Assembly: GCA_965200955.1 (NCBI GenBank)
Contig: OZ241742.1
Coordinates: 868,001 to 932,000 of the forward strand
Source of the DNA: Bin80 sp026708685
Lineage (GTDB): Bacteria; Bacteroidota; Rhodothermia; Rhodothermales; Bin80
DNA: 64,000 bases
Direction: 5' to 3'
The position numbers and the translations under genes are program-made. This document shows, in pieces, positions 54,704-63,870 of the stretch. How positions within the stretch are numbered: the stretch's first letter is position 1; every line of letters starts with the position of its first letter. The notes under the pieces were generated by a model that did not search any database, was not told where the DNA came from, and was given only the letters and a program-made list of their open reading frames with translations.

Positions 54704-57553
54704 ATGGCCACCAATCTACCGCATGCTGATCGATTTGCAGCACGTCATATCGGTCCTTCAAAAACAGATGTTCAGAATATGATTGAAAGTTTGGAACTTC
54801 AGTCACTGAGCGAGCTGATCGAAAAAACCATTCCGGAATCTATCCTGAATGATCAACCATTGGATGTCCCTGATGCAGCTCCAGAACATGTAGTCATTTA
54901 TGATCTTCGGACCATTGGACGGCGCAATAAGATTTTTCGATCCTATATCGGAATGGGCTATCATGACACAATCACGCCTCGCGCCATTTTGCGTGCCATC
55001 CTTGAAAATCCATCCTGGTATACCCAGTACACGCCCTATCAGGCAGAGATTTCACAGGGCCGTCTGGAAGCGCTTCTTAACTATCAAACTGCAGTCATTG
55101 ATCTCACGGGAATGGAGATCGCCAACGCATCGCTTCTAGATGAAGGAACGGCGGCAGCTGAGGCGATGATGATGTTCTCTCGCATGGCTCCTAAACGGCG
55201 GACCTTCCTTGTTTCCAAGAACTGTCATCCACAAACGATTGCGATCGTCAAGGCCAGATCCCATCCTCTGGACATAGAATTAGTCGTTACAGATCCCGAC
55301 TCCTTTGATTTTAACGATGAAGTGTTTGGAGCGTTGGTGCAGTATCCTGGATCTGATGGTGTCATTGAGGACTACGAGTCTCTATGTGCAAAAGCTCATC
55401 AATGTGGTGCCCATGTTGCTGTTGCGGCGGACCTACTCAGTCTAGCACTCATCAGAGCCCCTGGAGAGTTTGGAGCTGATGCAGTCATTGGCAACTCTCA
55501 GCGATTTGGTGTTCCCTTAGGTTATGGTGGTCCACATGCAGCCTTCTTTGCAACCAAAAATGTATTCCGCCGCCAAGTCCCAGGACGTATGATAGGTGTG
55601 ACGGTAGATATTGAGGGGAAGCCTGCTCTTCGAATGGCTTTACAAATGCGTGAGCAGCATATCAAACGTGCCCGGGCCACCAGTAATATCTGTACGGCTC
55701 AGGTGCTCCTCGCGGTCATGGCAGGTGCCTATGCTGTGTATCATGGATCCGATGGGATCAAGAATATTGCTTTGAGTGTCCACATGTGGACGCTTACCCT
55801 TGCAAAAGGGTTGTTCAAATACGGGTACCGCTTGCGACATGATGACTTTTTTGATACGATCTGCATTGAAAATCCACCTTTGGATGTACGAGAAAGAGCA
55901 GAGTCCAAAGGCATTAACCTTCGGTATCTCTCTGATGGATCCATCTGCATCTCTCTCAATGAAACCACAACGAAATCCGATGTCAATCGTTTGCTTTCTC
56001 TCTTTATTCCAGATCAGTCCAGTGCAACAAGCCTGATCAAATCCATTCCGGCAACCTACCAGGGGATTCTACCGCGTGACACTCCGTATCTGACCCATCC
56101 AATCTTCAATCAGTATCGATCAGAGACGGGCCTGATGCGATACCTTCACCGCCTCTCTTCAAGGGATCTTTCACTGACGACGAGCATGATTCCATTGGGA
56201 TCATGTACCATGAAACTCAATGCAGCTGCACAGCTTGCTGCGGTGAGCTGGGCAGACTATAATGGACTGCATCCGTTTATTCCCATTGATCAAGCTATGG
56301 GGTATCAGGAGATTTTTCGTCATTTGGAAAAATGGCTAGCTGAGTTGACTGGTTTTCGTGCAGTTTCTTTACAGCCGAATTCTGGAGCGAGTGGAGAGTA
56401 TGCTGGACTCCTAGTCATACGGGCCTATTTTGCAAGTAAGGGTGAATCTCATCGGAATGTCTGCTTTGTCCCTGACTCTGCACACGGTACAAATCCTGCA
56501 AGTGCTGTCATGGCTGGTATGAAGGTCGTTGTGATCAAGACGCTTGAAAACGGAGATATTGATCAGGTTGATCTGGAGAAAAAACTTGTGCAGCACCAAG
56601 ATCATTTGGCGGCACTGATGATCACCTATCCTACGACCTATGGGGTCTTTGAAGAACAGATTCGTGAGTTATGTGACACGATTCATCACTATGATGGTCA
56701 AGTATATATGGATGGTGCGAACATGAATGCCCAGGTAGGGCTGTGCAAGCCGGGTGATTTTGGAGCCGATGTGTGTCACTTAAACCTGCACAAAACGTTT
56801 GCAATTCCACATGGTGGCGGTGGACCTGGAGTCGGCCCCATTTGTGTTGCTGACCACCTTGCCCCCTTTCTGCCTGGACATCCAGTGATTCCTACGGGTG
56901 GAGAGCGGGGGATTGGCCCCGTGGCGGCTGCCCCTTACGGCAGTGCAAGCATCTTGCTGATCAGTTGGGCCTATATTGCACTTCTTGGCTCCAATGGACT
57001 CCGACGCTGCTCAGAAATTGCAATCCTGAATGCGAACTATCTTGCCCATCGTCTGTCCAAGCATTTTGACATTTTGTTTCGGGGACGCAATGGATATGTT
57101 GCCCATGAATTCATTATTGATTTGCGTCCTCTCAAAAAATCTGCGGACATTGATGCGGTAGACATTGCAAAGCGCCTGATGGATTATGGCTTTCACGCCC
57201 CCACGATGTCTTGGCCCGTTGCTGGCACGATGATGATTGAACCAACTGAAAGTGAATCCAAAGCGGAGCTGGACCGCTTCTGTGATGCCATGATTTCCAT
57301 TCGAAATGAAATTCGTGAGATTGAGGATGGCGTTCAGGACAGAACCTGCAACCTTTTAAAGAATGCTCCGCATACTGTAGAACTGGTGTGTAATGATTCC
57401 TTTGATTTGCCCTATTCACGAACGCGGGCTGCTTTTCCAGCACCATGGACCCGTGATCATAAATTCTGGCCCACGGTTCGTCGAATTGATGAGGCGTATG
57501 GGGATCGGAATCTTTTGTGTACATGCCCCCCAATAGAAGACTATCAATCCTGA
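54704..57553 (+). CDS. gcvP: Glycine dehydrogenase (decarboxylating), P-protein
   Basis: 949 residues from the ATG at 54704; a TTG 12 bp earlier is the other option. N-terminus MATNLPHADRFAARHIGPSK, then the typical IGMGYHDTITPRAILRAILE, MIPLGSCTMKLNAAAQLA, SGASGEYAGLLVIRAYF, and the PLP-lysine motif HLNLHKTFAIPHGGGGPGVG. Both halves of the long fused P-protein are present. It decarboxylates glycine and passes the methylamine to the H-protein in the glycine cleavage system. The H- and T-proteins are not adjacent. Confidence 0.97.
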   Translation: MATNLPHADRFAARHIGPSKTDVQNMIESLELQSLSELIEKTIPESILNDQPLDVPDAAPEHVVIYDLRTIGRRNKIFRSYIGMGYHDTITPRAILRAILENPSWYTQYTPYQAEISQGRLEALLNYQTAVIDLTGMEIANASLLDEGTAAAEAMMMFSRMAPKRRTFLVSKNCHPQTIAIVKARSHPLDIELVVTDPDSFDFNDEVFGALVQYPGSDGVIEDYESLCAKAHQCGAHVAVAADLLSLALIRAPGEFGADAVIGNSQRFGVPLGYGGPHAAFFATKNVFRRQVPGRMIGVTVDIEGKPALRMALQMREQHIKRARATSNICTAQVLLAVMAGAYAVYHGSDGIKNIALSVHMWTLTLAKGLFKYGYRLRHDDFFDTICIENPPLDVRERAESKGINLRYLSDGSICISLNETTTKSDVNRLLSLFIPDQSSATSLIKSIPATYQGILPRDTPYLTHPIFNQYRSETGLMRYLHRLSSRDLSLTTSMIPLGSCTMKLNAAAQLAAVSWADYNGLHPFIPIDQAMGYQEIFRHLEKWLAELTGFRAVSLQPNSGASGEYAGLLVIRAYFASKGESHRNVCFVPDSAHGTNPASAVMAGMKVVVIKTLENGDIDQVDLEKKLVQHQDHLAALMITYPTTYGVFEEQIRELCDTIHHYDGQVYMDGANMNAQVGLCKPGDFGADVCHLNLHKTFAIPHGGGGPGVGPICVADHLAPFLPGHPVIPTGGERGIGPVAAAPYGSASILLISWAYIALLGSNGLRRCSEIAILNANYLAHRLSKHFDILFRGRNGYVAHEFIIDLRPLKKSADIDAVDIAKRLMDYGFHAPTMSWPVAGTMMIEPTESESKAELDRFCDAMISIRNEIREIEDGVQDRTCNLLKNAPHTVELVCNDSFDLPYSRTRAAFPAPWTRDHKFWPTVRRIDEAYGDRNLLCTCPPIEDYQS

Positions 57554-57557
57554 AATC

Positions 57558-58862
57558 ATGCCGAATGATCTCCTTGAACGTGTTGGAAAATCGATTGGCC
57601 TCCGCTTGGTCGCCATTGGTCTGATCACCCTTATTTTGATGATCCCTCTCGCCATCATTGCCGATTTGGTCAATGAACGCAGTGAATCCAGAGAAGAGAC
57701 TCTCGCCAAAATTGGACAGGACTGGAGTGGAAAACAAACCTTATTGGGCCCTGTCCTTGTCGTTCCTTTCTCAAGTTCCGAATTTGTGAGGAATGCAACG
57801 GGGGAACTACTCAAGACCACGCAACATGCTTTTTTTCTACCCGATTCTCTCTCTATCACAGGAGAGATAGAACCAGAAATACGCTATCGCGGCATCTACC
57901 AAACCATTCTCTACACGGCAGATCTGACAATCAGTGGTGTTTTCCCAGAGGCCGATTTTTCTCGTTGGTCCATTGAAGACGATGCGATTCGGTGGCAAGA
58001 AGCTTTTCTGGCTTTTGGGATTACGGATATGCGGGGAGTCAAGGAAGAGGTACTCCTCCATTGGTCGGATTCCTCGTTGGCATTTTCATCGGGAATGATG
58101 GAGGCATCCGTACTCACAGATGCTGGGATTAATGCTCAAGTTGATGCTCAACAATCGCATGAATTTAGCTTCCATTTGAAACTTGATGGCAATGATGAAT
58201 TGATGTTTATTCCCGTAGGCAAGATCACCACATTAGATGTTACATCAATGTGGGATTCTCCCAGTTTTCGGGGTGCCTTTCTGCCAGATCAGAGGACGAT
58301 CACAGAAGAGGGTTTTTCGGCCAGTTGGCAGATTTTAGATTTGAATCGGGCGTTTAGCCAGTCTTGGCATGGACGAGCTGAAGAATTACTGCAGGAATCA
58401 GCATTTGGACTTTCTTTGTACCCTCCGATTGATCAGTACCGAAAAACCCAACGATCCACGAGGTACGGGTTTTTGTTGATCGGATTGACCTTTCTCGCCT
58501 TCTTTTTGATTGAACTGAGAATAGGCTTACGAGCCCACCCATTCCAGTATGTTCTTGTAGGGTTAGATTTGTGTTTATTCTTTTTGTTGCTCTTATCGTT
58601 GGGAGAGCATATGGCGTTTAATTATGCTTATATTCTGTCTTCTATTTTGACCATTGGTCTGGCCGCATTCTACGCTGGCTCCATGTACCGATCCTTGAAA
58701 ATTGGATTGTTGACCTCTGGTGTACTTTCTATTCTGTACACCTTAATCTTCATGATGTTACAATTGCAGGATTACGCACTAATGGTAGGCAGTATCGGTC
58801 TCTTTCTTCTCTTAACACTCACGATGTACTTGACTCGTAATTTTGTTGATTTTTCAACCTAA
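57558..58862 (+). CDS. creD: CreD-family inner-membrane protein
   Basis: 434 residues. N-terminal helix SIGLRLVAIGLITLILMIPL, then the conserved QDWSGKQTLLGPVLVVPF. A large periplasmic domain (GISDMRGVKEEVLLHW-like, SFHLKLDGNDELMFIPVGK, TSMWDSPSFRGAFLP) is followed by five or six C-terminal helices including RYGFLLIGLTFLAFFLIELR and FNYAYILSSILTIGLAAFYA. This is the COG4452 layout. In E. coli creD belongs to the CreBC regulon and affects envelope integrity and beta-lactamase or colicin traits. Here it follows gcvP by 4 bp. No creBC is visible. Confidence 0.9.
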   Translation: MPNDLLERVGKSIGLRLVAIGLITLILMIPLAIIADLVNERSESREETLAKIGQDWSGKQTLLGPVLVVPFSSSEFVRNATGELLKTTQHAFFLPDSLSITGEIEPEIRYRGIYQTILYTADLTISGVFPEADFSRWSIEDDAIRWQEAFLAFGITDMRGVKEEVLLHWSDSSLAFSSGMMEASVLTDAGINAQVDAQQSHEFSFHLKLDGNDELMFIPVGKITTLDVTSMWDSPSFRGAFLPDQRTITEEGFSASWQILDLNRAFSQSWHGRAEELLQESAFGLSLYPPIDQYRKTQRSTRYGFLLIGLTFLAFFLIELRIGLRAHPFQYVLVGLDLCLFFLLLLSLGEHMAFNYAYILSSILTIGLAAFYAGSMYRSLKIGLLTSGVLSILYTLIFMMLQLQDYALMVGSIGLFLLLTLTMYLTRNFVDFST

Positions 58863-59136
58863 GTCGGACCGTTTTGGATGATGAAAGGCCTCGGATTTTT
58901 CATTGTATAACACTCCTGTTGAGAAGGCAGTGAATGATATCAGTCCGATACCCTCCAAAACCTCTACAAGTAGTCGCCACGGTTTCTTGACTTGACTCAA
59001 CAAGTTACGAAAGAATAGATCTATACAACAGTAAACTAACGGGTTTTGAACCAGAAACTATGGGGTATTTCGCTGTGAGATCGCATCCTCAGTTGCATGT
59101 GGCAGTGGGTCTGTGCCAGTCATCTATTCGGAAAGT
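58863..59136. other. Intergenic region, no gene seen
   Basis: 274 bp between creD and the decayed oxidoreductase. No frame or structure recognised. Confidence 0.35.
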
Positions 59137-59640
59137 CTATTTGGAGGTCAAATCTTTTAAGCCATTCATTTCTTCTTTGAGCCAATGTTCAGGGATGACT
59201 TTTTCATAAACATCAAGGAACGAACCCTCGGCCATGTACTTGCGGTGCACGGCCCGATAGAGGCGGTGATCAACATCTTCTCAAATTCGTCTCGGGTCAT
59301 GCAGATATCAGCGTAGAGCATCTGGTATCCATTGCGATTACGCACGAACTTCTCAAGGCATCGCGGCGACCTGCACTTGGTTAAAATCGTCAGTTGCAGA
59401 ACGAGGGGTAGGCCATAGATGCCCATCAATCTACATCTCATTTGTAGCATCGTTGATTGGGTTGAGAAGAAAACCTGAATTGTCCCCGTGATCATACAGG
59501 AGTACTGGGCAGACCCATAGGGGATAGATATCAAATAACTATCACTCAGCTCTATGGAATCTGTAAGGTCGGAGAGTGGCACCAAAATATCTTGTGCGAT
59601 GCGATTCTCAAAGGCTTGACAGGCCTCATAGAGTTATTCA
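59137..59640 (-). pseudogene. FAD-linked oxidoreductase (DHCR24-like), C-terminal remnant
   Basis: Minus-strand pieces in different frames read EACQAFENRIAQDILVPLSD, IYPLWVCPVLLYDHGDNSGF, then MGIYGLPLV, NGYQMLYADICMTRDEFEKM, DHRLYRAVHRKYMAEGSFLD and VYEKVIPEHWLKEEMNGLKD. This is the C-terminal part of an FAD-binding oxidase of the delta24-sterol-reductase (DHCR24) kind, typically marked by YADxxMTRxEFxxM and xYRxxRxKY. Several frameshifts and a missing N-terminus show it is dead. Such enzymes reduce isoprenoid side-chain double bonds. Confidence 0.75.
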
Positions 59641-59684
59641 ATTTTACAAACGATGAGATTAGATTGTTATCATTGAGAGGGTAT

Positions 59685-60872
59685 TTATTCGTCTTTGAAG
59701 AGTGTAGAATGGATTTTTCGCCAAGGAATCAGTGTTGTTTGTTGAAGGGTTTGGACATAATCTCCCCCATAAATGAGCTTAGATGAGCACTGATAGGAGG
59801 AATGAGCAAAATGTCGTCGTACCCGATGGAGGCCTTGTAATAAATCAGAAGACGCGGTTTTTCCACTTTTTGCTTCCAGTAGCGTAAGTTGCTTCGGCGA
59901 ACCCTCAATAATTAGATCCACTTCTGCACCATTTTGATCCCGATAAAAGGAGAGAGATCTGGGCGTTTTTCCACGGTTGGCGTAATATTTGACGATTTCT
60001 GAAACAAACCAGGTCTCAAAAATTGCACCGCGAAGCGGATGAGTTCGGAGTTGATCGGGTGATTGGATCCCCAGTAACCAACAAACCAATCCAGAATCAT
60101 AAAAATGTAGCTTTGGCATACGCACAAGTCGTTTTCGGATATTACTATGAAAACCCATCAAACGAAAGGAGATAAAACTGGCCTCAAGAATACTAATCCA
60201 TGATTTAGCAGTTGGTTGAGTAATCCCGCAGTCACCCGAGAGAGATGAATAGTTGAGCAGTTGCGATGTTCTCCCAGCACATAGTTGCACAAATCGTTGA
60301 AATGCAATGAGGTCTCCTACATTCGTGATGGATCGGATATCCCTTTCAATGTAGGTGCGGACATAATTGCCGAGCCATTGACTTGGTTGTATCTCCCTGT
60401 CATAGATACGTGGATATCCTCCAGAGAAAAGTGCTTCTTCCAGGGTCTGAGGGTGTTTTGAAAACCGTTCGATTTCTCTCCATACCAATGGAAAGAGATC
60501 TAAAACCGCAGTTCTTCCAGCAAGGGACTGACGAATGGAGGCCGCTAACTGGAAATTCTGAGAGCCAGTAAGAATCCATCTTCCATGTTCGGGTTCATCG
60601 TCAACCATTCCCTGCAAATAGGAGAGTAAGTCTGGCACGCGTTGTACTTCGTCAATCACCGCTCCATTGGAAAATTGGGACAAAAACCCCCGTGGATCAC
60701 TCAATGCAAAATTGCGATGATCCAGATTTTCGAGACTTACATAAGGATGTTCTCCAAAAACATTCCTGCACAAAGTAGTTTTTCCGCTCTGACGAGGTCC
60801 AGTGATCGTCACGACTGGAAACTTCTGGGCTACTTCTTTCAATGTTACCGAAATATCCCTTTCGATCAACAT
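59685..60872 (-). CDS. AAA_14/DUF4143 ATPase
   Basis: 395 residues. Walker A is TGPRQSGKTTLC, Walker B is GAVIDEVQRVPDLL, and sensor ILTGSQNFQLAA follows. The C-terminal DUF4143 part has FRLMGFHSNIRKRLVRMPKL, HFYDSGLVCWLLGI and LTLLEAKSGKT, the PD-(D/E)xK-like end (VDLIIEG, EAKSGK). Family members are widespread, often in mobile or toxin-antitoxin surroundings; role unknown. Its start lies just after the left copy of the glgA 3'-end duplication. Confidence 0.88.
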   Translation of the reverse strand: MLIERDISVTLKEVAQKFPVVTITGPRQSGKTTLCRNVFGEHPYVSLENLDHRNFALSDPRGFLSQFSNGAVIDEVQRVPDLLSYLQGMVDDEPEHGRWILTGSQNFQLAASIRQSLAGRTAVLDLFPLVWREIERFSKHPQTLEEALFSGGYPRIYDREIQPSQWLGNYVRTYIERDIRSITNVGDLIAFQRFVQLCAGRTSQLLNYSSLSGDCGITQPTAKSWISILEASFISFRLMGFHSNIRKRLVRMPKLHFYDSGLVCWLLGIQSPDQLRTHPLRGAIFETWFVSEIVKYYANRGKTPRSLSFYRDQNGAEVDLIIEGSPKQLTLLEAKSGKTASSDLLQGLHRVRRHFAHSSYQCSSKLIYGGDYVQTLQQTTLIPWRKIHSTLFKDE

Positions 60873-60939
60873 GGATATTATTAGGATATATAAAAATAAA
60901 ACTTTGAATTATCCTATTATATCTGCATAAACACGTTTG

Positions 60940-61187
60940 GTTCAAATCAACAGCCATGATCGGCAAAAAAGGAGTCACCCAGTGGATATTTTGTACAATT
61001 CCCATATGCTATGCAACAACCGCTGATATGAGTCAGAGGTTTGCATTGCAACAGCCTGCCAACTGAATGTAGATTCCACGCATTTCCACACCATTTCTAA
61101 CACCTCTCTTAGGCATTCATCAATTCGTTGATTGTATTGGACAATCTTCTGGCAAATCCCTGTCGCTCAACTTCAACTAAAAGTCCA
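60940..61187. repeat. Duplicated 3' end of the glycogen synthase gene, diverged (left copy)
   Basis: About 250 bp that match, with scattered changes, 62600-62863, which covers the end of the glycogen synthase gene and the start of the next small ORF. Identical pieces include GCCTGCCAACTGAAT, GATTGTATTGG and CTCAACTTCAACTAAA. The left copy is not translatable. It abuts the truncated PIN gene at about 61187. Confidence 0.75.
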
Positions 61188-61245
61188 GACCGTAGTGAAG
61201 ATTATTCGCCGCTATAAAGACATTGGCATCTAGCAAGTATTTCAT
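61177..61245 (-). pseudogene. PIN-domain toxin-like gene (DUF4411), first 22 codons only
   Basis: The ATG at 61245 overlaps the ImmA/IrrE stop (ATGA). It reads MKYLLDANVFIAANNLHYGL, the N-terminus of the DUF4411 PIN-like family usually encoded right after COG2856 proteins, with the catalytic Asp in LLDAN. After HYGLDF a stop follows at 61177, where the duplicated glycogen-synthase end begins. The gene is destroyed by that rearrangement. Confidence 0.75.
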
Positions 61246-62396
61246 CTGTGCAATCCCAAGTGCCGGGCCTCCTCATAGAAAGTAGATGTTTTTTTGATAC
61301 CCAGCATCCTGAATGCATCGGTAAACTGGGTTTGCCCCTCCAGCGTGCTGGCTATAAGTGCTTTTACAAACCGTTTTCCAGTTCTAGCGGATAACGTGTT
61401 GTAGAAATTACCGCCACTGCTCTTTCGGGCAGAAATCGTACTCACGCGATCAAGCTCAGATTGATAAGTTGCCCAAAGCGTTTTCTGGTCAAGCACCCCC
61501 AGATCAAACAAACGGCGGACGATAACAAGCGTGCTGACCTTAAACCAGCGGGCGAGGTGTTGCAACTCTTCAGATAGCTCCTTTTCAGGGTTGTAAATCG
61601 GACGCAGTTGTTTGAGCGGAACCAGTAATTCTACTGCCACTGCGTTGCACCATTGCTCGGTTTGCTCATCTGGCTGAGTCGCGGTCTGGGTATCAGATAT
61701 GCCACTTTTTCCCAGCCACAGATGGGCCAATTCATGGGCCAGAGTAAACATCTGAGCGGCTTTGAAATCCTTGCCGTTGATGAAGATCAGTGGTGCAATA
61801 GGGTCTGCCAGAGCAAAACCACGAAACTCCTTCACGTTCAAGGGGCGATAGGTATTCCCGCCAACCACACCACTAACCATGACCAATATCCCAGCCTGCT
61901 CTACCTGAGAAATGAGGTGGCGTAGAGCTTCCGACCAGTTCGGCAACTGCTGTCGCTCAGCAAGATCGAAGCCAATGGATTTGGCAATCTCAGCCGCCAC
62001 CGCTGGTACACCGTCAGTCAGCGAGGCGGAGCCAACAAAAGTGACCGCTTCCACGCCATGCATACGTTGATAGTCTCGGTACCAGGCCTGACGTTGCTGG
62101 CAGAGATAGATGGTATCTAGCAGATTGGCACTCGGGTGGGACAATCGTGCCTTGGGTATTGTTCGAAAGTCTGGAATCGGCAATGGTTCTTCGGGTGGTT
62201 GCGGCAGAAACAGCAAACCGATAGCGGTATGGGTGATATTGGAAAAGGCTTCCAGTTGCTTCAGGGTAGGTGCAAGATCACCCCCTAACCATTCGTTCAG
62301 TTTCGGGAACTTATTCGATAGAGCATCAGCACTTACACCAGCACGTTCCAGTGCCCAGTGGAGCAGATCGGGATTGACCGGAACCCTGATGGTCAT
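61242..62396 (-). CDS. ImmA/IrrE-family metallopeptidase (COG2856)
   Basis: 384 residues. The N-terminus carries a helix-turn-helix-like segment (ERAGVSADALSNKFPKLNEW) and the middle a zinc-protease motif HELAH (FTLAHELAHLWLG) with the downstream QWCNAVAVELLVPLKQL. C-terminal RTGKRFVKALIASTLEGQTQ. In known cases this protein pairs with a DUF4411 PIN protein as a toxin-antitoxin-like module. The PIN partner here is truncated, so the module is probably inactive. Overlaps an 88-codon ORF before it by 4 bp (ATGA). Confidence 0.88.
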   Translation of the reverse strand: MTIRVPVNPDLLHWALERAGVSADALSNKFPKLNEWLGGDLAPTLKQLEAFSNITHTAIGLLFLPQPPEEPLPIPDFRTIPKARLSHPSANLLDTIYLCQQRQAWYRDYQRMHGVEAVTFVGSASLTDGVPAVAAEIAKSIGFDLAERQQLPNWSEALRHLISQVEQAGILVMVSGVVGGNTYRPLNVKEFRGFALADPIAPLIFINGKDFKAAQMFTLAHELAHLWLGKSGISDTQTATQPDEQTEQWCNAVAVELLVPLKQLRPIYNPEKELSEELQHLARWFKVSTLVIVRRLFDLGVLDQKTLWATYQSELDRVSTISARKSSGGNFYNTLSARTGKRFVKALIASTLEGQTQFTDAFRMLGIKKTSTFYEEARHLGLHR

Positions 62397-62656
62397 GCCG
62401 CCTCCCTGATATTGATGTCCAATACAGAAACGTCCAACTCAACAAAGATGAGTTGGCTGAGGTGGAGATCCCGGGTGAGGAGGAGAGATATGTTCGTTTT
62501 CTCAGGGGAATTTACCAGCCGAACCACTGGCTCTATATGTGCACCGAACATTTCTATCAATGATTCAACTGGAACTAAAATTCGTGTAGATCTATTTGGT
62601 TCATATTGAACGTAGAGCGTATCGGTATTGAAGGAGTAACCCAGTAGAGTTTTCAT
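62393..62656 (-). CDS. Small unknown protein coupled to the ImmA/IrrE gene (87 aa)
   Basis: Starts MKTLLGYSFNTDTLYVQYEP and ends IFVELDVSVLDINIREAA. Its stop overlaps the ImmA/IrrE ATG (ATGA), implying translational coupling. Its start lies 14 bp after the glycogen synthase stop. No family recognised. The beta-rich, mostly polar sequence with no membrane segment suggests a small cytosolic protein, perhaps a third component of the module. The left copy of the duplication contains a diverged, untranslatable version of its start. Confidence 0.55.
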   Translation of the reverse strand: MKTLLGYSFNTDTLYVQYEPNRSTRILVPVESLIEMFGAHIEPVVRLVNSPEKTNISLLLTRDLHLSQLIFVELDVSVLDINIREAA

Positions 62657-62863
62657 ACAATTCCCAGTTGCTATGATAACAACTGCTGATACAATGCAGA
62701 GGTTTGGTTTGCAACGGCCTGCCAACTGAATTGAGCTTCCACGCACTGGCGACCCTTGCGTCCCATTTCTATACATCTCTCAGGATCATCCATCAATTCA
62801 TTGATTGTATTGGCCAATCGTTTGGCAAATCCATCAGGCTCAACTTCAACTAAACGTCCAGTT
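62600..62863. repeat. Right copy of the glycogen synthase 3'-end duplication
   Basis: Contains the last about 60 codons of the glycogen synthase gene and the beginning of the 87-residue ORF. Its diverged duplicate is at 60940-61187. The two copies flank the ImmA/IrrE-PIN segment as direct repeats. Confidence 0.7.
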
Positions 62864-63870
62864 TTTCCATCTTCTATCACCATTGGAATGCCTCCAACAT
62901 TGGAGGCTACTACAGCTGTTTGACAAGCCATCGCTTCAAGATTGATGATTCCAAATGGCTCATACACGGAGGGACATACAAAGACTTGAGCATGCGAATA
63001 GAGAACAATCAAATCGGCAGGGGGCATCATTTCAGGGATCCAGACGATGTGATGATCACCAGACTGTTTTAATCTGTTCACCTCCTGAATCATTTCTGTT
63101 TTAATCTCTGGTGTATCGGGTGCACCAGCGGCGAGGACCACCTGCATGGTGGGATCTAAGTACGTAATGGCATGCAAGAGATGCATAATTCCTTTCTGTC
63201 GAGTGATCCTACCGACAAACAGAATATAAGGGAGCTCGGGATTAATGCCATAGTCTCTGAGAACGGACTCATCATAAGTAGGCTGATATTCATCCAAGTC
63301 AATTCCATTCGGGATGATGTGAACCACTTCAGGATCAATTCCATAGAGTGATACGACATCGTCTTTCATCTGAGACGATACCGCAATGACTGCATCTGCG
63401 GTCTGGTATGCGGACTTTTCAATCCATGAACTGACATGATAAGCACGTCCTAATTGCTCAATTTTCCATGGACGATGGGGTTCCAAACTATGTGTAGTGA
63501 GTACCAATTTTCCACCAGTGAGTTGTTGTGCGAAAATTCCTGCTAAATGGGAATACCAAGTATGACAGTGGATAATGTCAGTTTGATCGCATTTAGCGGC
63601 CATGGACAGGTTACGCTGAAGAGTGCTAAATAATTTGTCGAAATGCGAATTGGTTCCTTGAGGTGCTCCTACGTCAGAAATGCCTAAGACACTTAAATTT
63701 TCTAGATCTATCCTCTGATCACCAAATGGATAGACCTGCAATTGATGAAGTTTAGCCAGTTCACGAACCAAATATTTTACATGAACTCCAGCACCCCCGT
63801 AGATATTCGGAGGATATTCATTGGTCAAAACTGTAATTCTTAAGTCACTTACATGAACTTGATTTTTCAT
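62671..63870 (-). CDS. glgA: Glycogen synthase/maltosyl-transferase-like GT4 glycosyltransferase
   Basis: 399 residues. N-terminus LRITVLTNEYPPNIYGGAGV with the GT-B donor-side glycine motif, DIIHCHTWYSHLAG, KLVLTTHSLEPHRPWKIEQL, and the C-terminal UDP/ADP-sugar-binding region EPFGIINLEAMACQTAVVAS with the catalytic Glu pair. This is the Corynebacterium-type (GlgA/GlgM) glycogen synthase, about 390 residues, which extends alpha-1,4-glucans or makes maltose-1-phosphate. Full-length. The gene is the source of the 3'-end duplication at 60940-61187. Confidence 0.88.
   Translation of the reverse strand: MKNQVHVSDLRITVLTNEYPPNIYGGAGVHVKYLVRELAKLHQLQVYPFGDQRIDLENLSVLGISDVGAPQGTNSHFDKLFSTLQRNLSMAAKCDQTDIIHCHTWYSHLAGIFAQQLTGGKLVLTTHSLEPHRPWKIEQLGRAYHVSSWIEKSAYQTADAVIAVSSQMKDDVVSLYGIDPEVVHIIPNGIDLDEYQPTYDESVLRDYGINPELPYILFVGRITRQKGIMHLLHAITYLDPTMQVVLAAGAPDTPEIKTEMIQEVNRLKQSGDHHIVWIPEMMPPADLIVLYSHAQVFVCPSVYEPFGIINLEAMACQTAVVASNVGGIPMVIEDGKTGRLVEVEPDGFAKRLANTINELMDDPERCIEMGRKGRQCVEAQFSWQAVANQTSALYQQLLS

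Noticed and set aside
59592..59786. Plus-strand 64-codon frame over the ATPase end
   Set aside because: It is antisense to the end of the DUF4143 ATPase and the oxidoreductase remnant and has no features of its own.
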